This document shows positions 1 through 7,100 of a DNA stretch of 27,007 nt, in pieces (within the stretch, counting starts at the first letter, position 1; each line of letters opens with the position of its first letter). This DNA is from Patescibacteria group bacterium UBA5187. GTDB lineage: Bacteria; Patescibacteriota; Minisyncoccia; Phycocordibacterales; PALSA-1337. Made by a program: the position numbers and the translations under genes. The stretch covers positions 13,704 through 40,710 of the forward strand of contig DHWH01000014.1 of NCBI GenBank assembly GCA_002413065.1. The letters run 5' to 3'. The notes under the pieces are model-generated. The model saw only the letters and a list, made by a program, of their open reading frames with translations, had not been told where the DNA came from and ran no database searches.

Positions 1-201
1 AGTCAGGGTACAGCTCCGTCATGTACCGCATCTTCAGCTCCTTCAGATTCGGGTTGGGCGTCCGTAGCTTCCGGCCATAGTACAGGCAGTGCCGTTCCAC
101 TCACTGCTCGCCAAACTTCGACCACGTATAATCTCTCGTGCGGAACCGAACAAGCCTCAGTAACTGTTGATGTCTACACAAGAGCAAATGAAGAGCAGTA
201 A
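1..201 (+). CDS. C-terminal fragment of a secreted Ig-like repeat protein (partial)
   Basis: The first reading frame is open from the window edge to a TAA at 199-201, giving 66 residues of a protein that begins upstream. The composition is rich in Ser, Thr, Ala and Gly, with the pattern SCTAS..W....G.STGS.PL...TTYNLSC....A.VTVDVY. This is the usual layout of one bacterial Ig-like/PKD-type extracellular domain: a Cys near the first strand, a Trp, a second Cys after TTYxLxC, and a final V-x-V strand. Such domains are repeated in long cell-surface proteins of Patescibacteria (family knowledge). The two Cys could form a disulfide, which would fit the DsbA-like oxidoreductase further along the window (inference). 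No sorting signal follows the domain; the protein ends in a short charged tail, RANEEQ. A terminator lies 36 nt downstream. Confidence 0.7.
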   Translation, partial: SQGTAPSCTASSAPSDSGWASVASGHSTGSAVPLTARQTSTTYNLSCGTEQASVTVDVYTRANEEQ

Positions 202-237
202 GAGCAATACTTGAAAAAGTGTCGCAATGAATGAACT

Positions 238-267
238 GCACGCTCGAAGGCGTGCGGTTTATTTTTG
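238..267 (+). terminator. Rho-independent terminator after the Ig-like gene
   Basis: A perfect 6-bp stem GCACGC/GCGTGC (238-243 with 250-255) encloses the loop TCGAAG and is followed by GGTTTATTTTTG. It lies between the stop of the Ig-like gene and the cysteine desulfurase. The T-rich tail runs almost into the extended -10-like element of the next gene (TGG-TAGATT, 272-280). Confidence 0.75.
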
Positions 268-286
268 TACGTGGTAGATTTTACAC

Positions 287-1498
287 ATGACGTTACGTTT
301 GACCAAAAAACGCATATACCTCGATTATGCTTCGCTCACACCCGTGGATCCGCGCGTCATTCGCGAGGTGCGAACATTTTCAGCTTCTGAATATGCCAAT
401 CCGTCTTCTCTGTATAAGGAAGGCGTGAATGCCAAAGAGGCTTTGCAGGATGGGCGAAAACGAGTTGCGGATTTTCTCCATGCCCATCCGGACGAGATCG
501 TATTTACCAGCGGAGGGACAGAGGCAAATGGCCTGGCCCTCGAAGGAGCCGGCCGTACCGCGCACAGAAATGGGATCCAAAAACCGCACCTTATCATTTC
601 CGCGATCGAACATTCATCAGTTATCGAAGTTGCGAATATGATGGAAAAATACGGAGTCGAGGTGACGCGATTGCCGGTTGATGCATCCGGCACGATTTCT
701 CTCGATGAGCTCAGGAGGTCCATCAAGCCAAGCACTTTTTTGGTTTCGATAATGACCGTCAATAACGAAATTGGAACCGTGTTGCCGATTCGGGAGATTG
801 CCAAAATAATCCGGCATGCGCGCGAGCACATTACGAAAACGCAGTATCCGCTCTTTCATACGGATGCTGCACAGGCAGCCTTGCATTCTGAATTGGAAGT
901 TGCGAAGCTCGGCGTCGATCTTTTGACGCTGGATAGCAGTAAAGTGTATGGTCCGAGGGGGATGGGGGCTTTGTTTGTGAAGAGGAATACTCCCATAGAG
1001 CCGATCATGTATGGCGGGGGTCAGGAAAAAGGATTGCGTTCAGGCACGGAAAATCTTCCCGGAATCATGGGATTCGCCAAGGCGCTTGAAATTGCAGGGA
1101 AGGAGCGTGAAGGGGAAAGTGTGCGAATAGGAAAACTGCGGGCGGAGTTTATTAAACAGCTCAAAGAGGTGAATGCGAAGATCACTATCAATGGCAAGGA
1201 TCATGGAGGGCATGGTATCAACAATACTGATGGCGATGCTCACATAAGCCCGCACATTCTCAATATTTCCATTCCACATATAGACAATGAGCTCTTTGTT
1301 CTGCGCCTTGATGCCAAAGGAATTGCCTGTTCTACAAAAAGCTCTTGTTTGCGGGATCAGGATGAATCTTACGTACTTTCCGCCATAGGTGCCGATAGCA
1401 AAACCTCCCTGCGCTTTTCTTTCGGAAGATGGACGAAAAAAGGGGACATTTCCAAAACAGTGAAGGCTATCTCCATTATTTTGAAATCGTACGTATAA
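287..1498 (+). CDS. Cysteine desulfurase (NifS/IscS family)
   Basis: A 403-residue PLP-dependent class V aminotransferase-fold enzyme that would take sulfur from cysteine as an enzyme persulfide for Fe-S clusters or tRNA thiolation. Visible landmarks are the N-terminal YLDYAS, SGGTEANGLAL (75-85), IEHSSV with His109, HTDAAQ (Asp193, Gln196), the PLP lysine Lys219 in DSSKVYGPRG, the RSGTEN loop (251-256), and the persulfide Cys354 in a loop aligned with the IscS active-site loop. The residue before the lysine is Ser218 where IscS has His. No iscU/sufU-like scaffold is nearby, so the sulfur acceptor cannot be read from context. There is no Shine-Dalgarno; the extended -10-like TGGTAGATT ends 6 nt before the ATG, so the mRNA may be leaderless. 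iscS versus nifS cannot be separated here. Confidence 0.93.
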   Translation: MTLRLTKKRIYLDYASLTPVDPRVIREVRTFSASEYANPSSLYKEGVNAKEALQDGRKRVADFLHAHPDEIVFTSGGTEANGLALEGAGRTAHRNGIQKPHLIISAIEHSSVIEVANMMEKYGVEVTRLPVDASGTISLDELRRSIKPSTFLVSIMTVNNEIGTVLPIREIAKIIRHAREHITKTQYPLFHTDAAQAALHSELEVAKLGVDLLTLDSSKVYGPRGMGALFVKRNTPIEPIMYGGGQEKGLRSGTENLPGIMGFAKALEIAGKEREGESVRIGKLRAEFIKQLKEVNAKITINGKDHGGHGINNTDGDAHISPHILNISIPHIDNELFVLRLDAKGIACSTKSSCLRDQDESYVLSAIGADSKTSLRFSFGRWTKKGDISKTVKAISIILKSYV

Positions 1499-1561
1499 AA
1501 AATCGCCGGATCATTCAAGGCATTGCCTTTTAGTATCACTTCTGATAATCTATGTTCTCAC

Positions 1562-1957
1562 ATGTTAATGATCCGACTACAGCGCACAGGCCGAAAACAC
1601 GAACCTACGTTTCGTGTTGTTTTGACGGATTCAAAGAACGGCCCTAAGAGCGGCAAATATCTCAAGAATTTGGGTTGGTACGACACACGTCTCAAGAACA
1701 AAGCCGATCAGCTCGATACCGAACAGGTCAAACACTGGATTTCAAAAGGAGCAAAGCTCTCACTGACGCTTCACAATTTTCTTATTTCTCAGAAAGTCAT
1801 AGAAGGCAAAAAGCTCAATGCATTGCCAAAGAAGACTGTGCAAAAGAAGGAACCAACCGCCGCTGAAGTTGCAGCAGCCAAGGAAGCAGCCGCATCTACG
1901 TCAGCCGCTCCTGCAGCTCCAACTGAAACTCCTGCAGCAGAAGCCCCAACAGCGTAA
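1562..1957 (+). CDS. rpsP: Small ribosomal subunit protein bS16
   Basis: A 131-residue protein of the 30S subunit with the family start MLMIRLQRTGRKHEPTFRVV and the following DSKNGPKSGKYLKNLGWYDTR. The core ends near residue 85. It continues as a low-complexity tail rich in Ala, Pro, Glu and Thr (about 89-131), longer than in most bS16 proteins and probably disordered. An upstream ATG at 1523 is open in frame, but the 13 extra residues do not match bS16, so the start was placed at 1562 (1568 is also possible). A -10-like GATAAT (1544-1549) lies 12 nt before this ATG, which argues against 1523. The gene heads the rpsP-khpA-trmD cluster, a conserved bacterial order. Confidence 0.93.
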   Translation: MLMIRLQRTGRKHEPTFRVVLTDSKNGPKSGKYLKNLGWYDTRLKNKADQLDTEQVKHWISKGAKLSLTLHNFLISQKVIEGKKLNALPKKTVQKKEPTAAEVAAAKEAAASTSAAPAAPTETPAAEAPTA

Positions 1958-1978
1958 TTGACGCATAGGTTTGCGCCC

Positions 1979-2006
1979 TTTACTCCCTTTACTTATTTGT
2001 TACAAT
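1979..2006 (+). promoter_or_regulatory. Candidate promoter for khpA
   Basis: TTTACT (1979-1984) and TACAAT (2001-2006) are separated by 16 nt, and TG at -14 (TGT-TACAAT) makes it an extended -10. Transcription would start near 2013, leaving a leader of about 49 nt. A second -10-like TATATT (2051-2056) lies 5 nt before the khpA ATG, so a leaderless start is an alternative. Confidence 0.45.
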
Positions 2007-2061
2007 ACCAGAAGTACATATCATTGTACCGATTACGATTATTAGTTAGTTATATTCCATT

Positions 2062-2403
2062 ATGCAGAAAGACCAAGAATTTCTCGAATATGTTATCAAA
2101 GCGTTAGTTGATGCTCCCGAACAAGTCAAGGTAAACCGAACCGTAGATGAAATGGGCGTACTCCTTACTCTCGAAGTAGGAGCTGTTGATATGGGCAAGA
2201 TCATCGGACGTCAGGGCAATACGGCAAAGGCGGTCCGTACTCTTCTTCGCGTCGTAGGCATGAAGAACAATTCACGCGTAAACCTTAAAATAAATGAACC
2301 GATCGGCGGTTTGAAGTCACCTGAACGCATGACAGCAGTTCCACTTTCAACTCCGAATTCAAAGACTATAGATGAAGCAATGGCAGATTTGAAATTGGGT
2401 TAA
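2062..2403 (+). CDS. khpA: KH-domain RNA-binding protein KhpA
   Basis: A 113-residue protein with one KH domain covering roughly residues 1-78. The RNA-binding GxxG loop is visible as IIGRQG (about 48-53), followed by the helix NTAKAVRTLLRVVG typical of KhpA/YlqC proteins. In other bacteria KhpA is a small RNA chaperone, in Firmicutes acting with KhpB in cell division and sRNA binding (family knowledge); no khpB is seen here. The C-terminal 35 residues (IGGLKSPERM... to DLKLG) extend beyond the usual KhpA of about 75-80 residues and are unassigned. Its place between rpsP and trmD matches the conserved order in many phyla. A strong terminator follows 17 nt after the stop. Confidence 0.9.
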   Translation: MQKDQEFLEYVIKALVDAPEQVKVNRTVDEMGVLLTLEVGAVDMGKIIGRQGNTAKAVRTLLRVVGMKNNSRVNLKINEPIGGLKSPERMTAVPLSTPNSKTIDEAMADLKLG

Positions 2404-2420
2404 TACAATGTAAATAATTC

Positions 2421-2456
2421 AAAAAATCGAATCACTCGCATGAGATTCGATTTTTT
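2421..2456 (+). terminator. Strong rho-independent terminator after khpA
   Basis: A perfect 13-bp inverted repeat AAAAAATCGAATC/GATTCGATTTTTT (2421-2433 with 2444-2456) encloses a 10-nt loop. The T-run is part of the stem, so it can work on both strands. It separates khpA from trmD, so trmD needs its own promoter. Confidence 0.9.
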
Positions 2457-2480
2457 GTTTGTCTGTGTTAGAGTGTCTTT

Positions 2481-3224
2481 ATGATCACATTTCACCTCAT
2501 TACACTTTTTCCTGAAAGTTTTGAATCCTATCTGAACGCTTCTATTGTCAAAAGAGCACAGGAAAAAGGCCAGATTGCTATACGCTATTACAACCCGCGT
2601 GATTTTACGCTACCTGCGAAAGGGAAGGAGCTGACCTATGCTGATCGTCGAGTCGACAATCGTCCGTATGGCGGAGGCCCTGGAATGGTGATCGAGGCAC
2701 TACCTATCATCAAGGCGATCGAAAATGCCGTAGGCAAGAAGATCAGATCTGCCAGGCAAAAATCAAAAATCAAATCAAAGAATAAAAAATCGAAAGAAAA
2801 AAAAACGGATTCAGGAGTAAAAATTATCTTCTTCAATCCTGCAGGAAAACAATTCACCAATGATATTGCCGACACCTTCAAAGCGTATACTGATATTGTG
2901 ATGGTGTGCGGCCGATATGAGGGAATAGATGCCCGCATAAAAAAAGCGTTTCCGATGGTGGACATCACCGTTGGTCCATACGTGCTTACAGGCGGAGAAT
3001 TGCCGGCTATGATCGTTTTGGATGCGATTACGCGTAGAATCCCAGGTGTTCTCGGAGCCGATATATCCGTTGAAGAATTGAGAGTTTCCAGTCCGGACGT
3101 GTACACCCGTCCCGAAGTTTTTGAATATAAGAAAAAAAAATATCGTGTGCCGAAAGTCCTCCTGACAGGAAATCATAAAAAGATTGATGAGTGGAAGATG
3201 AAAAGAAAGAAAATCTCGCTTTAG
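2481..3224 (+). CDS. trmD: tRNA (guanine-N1-)-methyltransferase, shortened form
   Basis: A 247-residue SPOUT-family enzyme that would methylate G37 of tRNAs with SAM to keep the reading frame. Family blocks are present: ITLFPESF near the start, RPYGGGPGM, CGRYEGIDARI, VGPYVLTGGELPAM (SAM-binding trefoil knot), RRIPGVLG and YTRPEVF...PKVLLTGNH. Three features depart from the E. coli protein. A Lys/Ser-rich insert of about 20 residues (near 92-112) is encoded by an A-rich stretch with repeated AAAATC units. The segment before YTRP reads SSPDV instead of LLDCPH, so the catalytic Asp is not in its usual place. Only 10 residues follow the Trp of KIDEW, against about 46 in E. coli, so most of the C-terminal helical domain is missing. 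The extended -10-like TGTTAGAGT ends 6 nt before the ATG. Confidence 0.93.
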   Translation: MITFHLITLFPESFESYLNASIVKRAQEKGQIAIRYYNPRDFTLPAKGKELTYADRRVDNRPYGGGPGMVIEALPIIKAIENAVGKKIRSARQKSKIKSKNKKSKEKKTDSGVKIIFFNPAGKQFTNDIADTFKAYTDIVMVCGRYEGIDARIKKAFPMVDITVGPYVLTGGELPAMIVLDAITRRIPGVLGADISVEELRVSSPDVYTRPEVFEYKKKKYRVPKVLLTGNHKKIDEWKMKRKKISL

Positions 3225-3298
3225 AAGAGATAAAATATCTTGTTTGCAACAAAGCGGACAGATAAATGTGCTGCCAGAAATCTAGAGAGAATAAAAAT

Positions 3299-3379
3299 CC
3301 CCAACCGTGAGGCTGAGGTTAAGTGAAGCACAAAGAAGGTGCGAAGGAGGCGTGTCGATCTGCTTAGGAAGTCTTGGGG
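3299..3379 (-). terminator. Possible multi-hairpin terminator downstream of the NDK-like gene
   Basis: On the minus strand CCCCAA (3379-3374) can pair with TTGGGG (3304-3299), which is followed by ATTTTTATT. The 69-nt interior contains small hairpins (GCAC/GTGC and AACC/GGTT). It lies just after the stop of the minus-strand gene, so it may end that transcript. The long interior makes it unlike a simple terminator. No tRNA or coding signal was recognised in the rest of 3225-3383; a weak AGATA/TATCT hairpin just after trmD is the only other element. Confidence 0.35.
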
Positions 3380-3383
3380 GTAC

Positions 3384-3884
3384 TTAGAATTTCACAACCG
3401 TTGGATTTTCGAGGAGTAGGATGCGATTCTTCTCGAATTCTTCCTGCGTCCGGCTGCAACGAACATCATTGTACCAGTAGCAATGCCCATCCAGACGGAT
3501 ATGGTTACTGAATCCATATCCTTGACTGTTGTCCCGTTGGCTCCACAGATAGCGAAGCGACTCGAACGCACAGTCCTGAGGGTTGGATTGTTTGCCCACA
3601 ATTTTGGCGACTTCATTGATGGCATTCTCCCCGGTAGCGAGTATCACTACAGCGTCTTGTCCAGCCATGTGAGCCAGCGTCCGGTTGAGGATAGCCGTCG
3701 GAATGTTGGGATACAGGCCGGTTACGACTTCCGTATTCAATGTGACTGCGTGTGATCCGCAGATCTTAAGTCCAGCCTGCTTGAGGCGCAGGGCGACCGC
3801 ACCCTTGAAATCCACCGGCCGAATCTTTGAGGGCCATTCGGCGGGTCGAGGTTTGCTCATAATGAGCGTTGTTTGAATTGACAT
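3384..3884 (-). CDS. Divergent nucleoside-diphosphate-kinase-like protein lacking the catalytic His
   Basis: A 166-residue protein that I align by eye to the nucleoside diphosphate kinase fold. TTLIMSKP near the start matches the strand with the conserved Lys (Lys11). LYPNIP carries the Tyr (Tyr58) of the HYxDLxxxPF segment. AVVILATGENAINEVAKIVGKQSNP matches the VxGENAVxxxRxxxGxTNP block. SLR (Arg111) matches TIRGDF. N-x-x-[H]-x-S-x-x-x-E-x-x-E-K appears as NDVRCSRTQEEFEK. At the phosphohistidine position the protein has Arg142 (codon CGT), so NDP kinase activity is doubtful. About 15 extra residues (115-134) separate the Arg and Asn motifs. It is a single gene with its own promoter, an operator-like repeat, and the AGAAAGAAAAAT leader shared with two other minus-strand genes. 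Family confidence is moderate; function is unknown. Confidence 0.65.
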   Translation of the reverse strand: MSIQTTLIMSKPRPAEWPSKIRPVDFKGAVALRLKQAGLKICGSHAVTLNTEVVTGLYPNIPTAILNRTLAHMAGQDAVVILATGENAINEVAKIVGKQSNPQDCAFESLRYLWSQRDNSQGYGFSNHIRLDGHCYWYNDVRCSRTQEEFEKNRILLLENPTVVKF

Positions 3885-3902
3885 ATTTTTCTTTCTGATC
3901 CT

Positions 3903-3942
3903 ACTATTTCATATATATTCAGTATTGTCAATAATACTGAAT
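3903..3942 (-). promoter_or_regulatory. Promoter and overlapping operator-like inverted repeat of the NDK-like gene
   Basis: On the minus strand a perfect -35 TTGACA (3931-3926) is 17 nt from an extended -10, TGA-AATAGT (AATAGT at 3908-3903). A perfect 10-bp inverted repeat ATTCAGTATT/AATACTGAAT (3917-3926 and 3933-3942) has its 6-nt centre and inner base on the -35 box. A dimeric repressor bound there would block RNA polymerase. Predicted transcription starts near 3896, about 12 nt before the ATG. Confidence 0.65.
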
Positions 3943-3977
3943 TTGCTTCTAACGTTTATTTTATCCACTAAAGACCC

Positions 3978-4006
3978 TTGACTCTTTCGATGAAATTTGT
4001 TAGCTT
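3978..4006 (+). promoter_or_regulatory. Candidate promoter upstream of rpoB
   Basis: TTGACT (3978-3983) is separated by 17 nt from TAGCTT (4001-4006), with TGT just before it as an extended -10. Transcription would begin near 4013, giving a leader of about 170 nt before the rpoB ATG. A TATAAA at 4178-4183 is too close to the ATG (2 nt) to be the -10 for this start. Confidence 0.5.
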
Positions 4007-4108
4007 GTGAACAACTTCGCAGATTGTGTTCTGCTTCTTAGCGGAGGATTACAAGGCTCGAAATTGGTCCTACCCGTGTATATATCACTCCAGTAACGCG
4101 CCTAAAGT

Positions 4109-4136
4109 AACGCTCCTATTCTCCAGGACGTTTTTT
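4109..4136 (+). terminator. Terminator-like hairpin in the rpoB leader (possible attenuator)
   Basis: AACG-(C)-TCCT (4109-4117) pairs with AGGA-CGTT (4125-4132): 8 bp with one bulged C and a 7-nt loop, running into TTTTTT (4131-4136). Its left arm overlaps the second copy of a direct repeat AGTAACGC (4092-4099 and 4106-4113), so the first copy could offer an alternative pairing. It lies 50 nt before rpoB. Nothing else was recognised in 4007-4185, and no leader ORF with a good start was found. Confidence 0.5.
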
Positions 4137-4185
4137 GCGTTTTATCTGCGTGATCTATAGCTTTTAATAAATCATTTTATAAACT

Positions 4186-7100
4186 ATGCCTATCACAACG
4201 ACCTCCCGACCGAAGAAATATTTTTCCCGATACCAGGCCCCTTTGACGGAGATGCCGCATCTCGTCGAATCGCAGTTGACTTCATTCACATGGCTCATGG
4301 AGCACGGATTCTCGAACCTGCTCAAGGAGTTTTCTCCTCTCAAGGACTACGCTGAAAAGAAATTCGAACTTTCGATCGGCGGTCTCGAACTCGTACGTCC
4401 GAAGTACGATGAGCACTATGCCAAGAACAACAAGATGAACTACGAGGGACAGATCAAGGTCAAGGTCACTCTCAAGAATAAATCTTTGAACGTAACGAAG
4501 GAACAGGAAATGTTTCTTGCGGATTTCCCATTGATGACGGATCACGGTACATTCATCATCAACGGAGTAGAGCGAGTCATCGCCCCTCAGTTGGCGCGTT
4601 CATTCGGTATTTTCTTCACATCGAACGAACTCAAGGGCAAGAACTATTTTGGAGCCAAGATAATCCCTGCACGCGGTGTCTGGATGGAGATCGAAACAGA
4701 TGCCGATAACACTATTTATTGCCGTATCGACCGCAAGCGCAAATTCCCGGTTACATCCTTGATGCGCATTCTCGGTGCAGATACGAATGAAAAGATCCTC
4801 GAGCTTTTCTCTGGAGACCCTGAAGCTCGCAAAATCATCGAAACAACCCTTTCAAAAGACCATTCCAAGAGCGTAGATGATTCATATATCGAAATACACA
4901 AGCGTTTGCGTGACGGTGACTTGGCTACAGCAGATAATGCACGTACATTCATCAAAGCTTTGCTTGCTCCTGACAGATACGACATTTCCCGTGTCGGACG
5001 TTTTCGTTTCAACAAGCGTTTCAACAAGCCGATGGATGAAAAATCTTTGGAACGCCACACGCTTTCCCTCGATGACATCACTACGACTATCGCTCACGTC
5101 ATAAAACTGGCTACGACTCCGGACATGCAGGCTGACGACATCGACCACCTCGGTTCACGCCGCGTACGTTATGTCGGAGAACTTCTCGAACAGCGCATTC
5201 GTCTCGGTCTCACGCAGATGAAGCGTAACATTCAGGACAAGATGTCCACGGTTGAACCTGATGTGACATTGCCAGTTTCATTTATCTATCCACGTCCATT
5301 GCAGGCACGTATAAAGGAATTCTTCACCACCAACCAGCTTTCCCAGTTCATGCAACAGGAAAACGTGCTCGGAGAGATCGAACATCTCCGTACTCTGACG
5401 GCCCTTGGTCCCGGAGGACTTTCACGTGAGCGCGCAGGATTCGAAGTTCGCGACGTGCACCCATCCCACTACGGACGTTTGTGCCCGATCCATACTCCGG
5501 AAGGTCCGAACATCGGTCTCGTATTGCGTCTTACGATGTATGCCCGCATCAATGATTTTGGCATGATCGAAACTCCATATGCCAAAGTTAAAAATGGCAA
5601 AATAACAAAAGAAATCGTATACATGAATGCGCTTGAAGAAGAAAACTTCCGCATTGCCCATGCTGCAACACCTCACACCGATGAAGGCACTATTACAGTC
5701 GATGAAGTGGAGGTTCGTATCAATGGCAAACCTGCTATGGCACAGAAAAGTGAAATCGATTATATCGACGTAGCTGCCAACCAGGCATTCTCCATCGCAA
5801 CTTCTCTTATTCCATTTTTGAACCACGATGACGCAAACCGCGCACTTATGGGATCGAACATGCAGAAACAAGCTACGCCATGTCTCGTACCTGAAGCACC
5901 ATTCGTCGCTACTGGCATAGAAAAGAAAGCCGTTCTCGATACCGGCCGTGTAGTTGTCGCACCTGAAGACGGTGAGATCACTCATGTTGATGCAAAGAAA
6001 ATCGTATTCAAATCAAAGAAGACAGGGAAGAGTCGCGAGTATGTGTTGGTATTGTTCTCACGAACAAACGGCTTTACCGCATTCCATCAGCGTCCGATTG
6101 TGAACGTCGGTGACAAGGTCAAGAAAGGAGACATTTTGGCTGACACATCAACATCAGATCATGGTGAGATCGCACTCGGTCACAATGCACTCGTCGCCTT
6201 CATGTCTTGGTCAGGAAACAACTACGAAGACGCTATTATTTTGTCCCAGCGCATCGTAAAGGAAAGCAAGTGGAGTTCTATCCACATCGAAGAATTCGTT
6301 GTGAACGTTCGTGATACGAAACTTGGTCCCGAAGTCACAACCTGCGATATTCCTAACGTGGGCGAACTCAAACTCAAGAACCTCACGGAAGAAGGTATCA
6401 TCCGTATCGGTGCGGAAGTCCGTCCAGGCGACATTCTCGTCGGTAAAATTTCTCCAAAGGGTGAAACTCAGCTTACACCAGAGGAACGTTTGCTCCGCTC
6501 GATCTTCGGCGAGAAGGCCCGCGATGTGAAAGATACGTCAAAGCGCATGGAAAACGGCAAGCGCGGACGTGTCATTTCCGTAAAGATCTTCTCGCGCGAA
6601 AAGGGAGACAAGCTCGAGTCAGGAATCATCAAGAAAATTTATATAGAAGTGGCACAGGTACGTAATGTTTCCGTTGGAGACAAAATGGCAGGACGTCACG
6701 GTAACAAAGGTGTCATCTCACGCATCCTTCCTGAGGAAGATATGCCATACATGGAAGATGGACGACCTATCGACGTTATCCTTACTCCTCTCGGTGTTCC
6801 ATCACGTATGAACCTCGGTCAGATTCTCGAATTGCACCTTGGTCTTGCCGCAAATACATTGGGCTACCAGGCAATCGTTCCTCCATTTACCGGAGCAACA
6901 GATGCAGAGATCAAAGAAGAGCTCGTAAAGGCGGGATTCGATAAGTCAGGCAAAATGAAGCTCCGCGACGGCAGAACAGGCGAGCATTTTGACCAGCCAG
7001 TCGCTGTCGGTTATATGTACATCCTAAAATTGCACCACATGGTGGAAGACAAGATCCACATGCGTTCTATCGGTCCGTACTCTCTCATCACTCAGCAGCC

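Noticed and set aside
1..130. A minus-strand reading (VERHCLYYGRKLRTPNPNLK...) that continues beyond the left edge and has an in-frame TGA upstream
   Set aside because: The plus frame of the same DNA matches an Ig-like domain end with a proper stop and terminator; the minus reading is a shadow.
2750..2820. CRISPR-like or short tandem repeat array in trmD
   Set aside because: The units are short, irregular, lack spacers and remain in the trmD frame.
3240..3383. A tRNA, SRP RNA or other known RNA in the trmD to NDK gap
   Set aside because: No T-loop GGTTCRA pattern, acceptor stem or SRP apical motif was found; only weak pairing around 3299-3379.
4178..4183. TATAAA as the rpoB -10 box
   Set aside because: It ends 2 nt before the ATG, so transcription would begin inside the gene.
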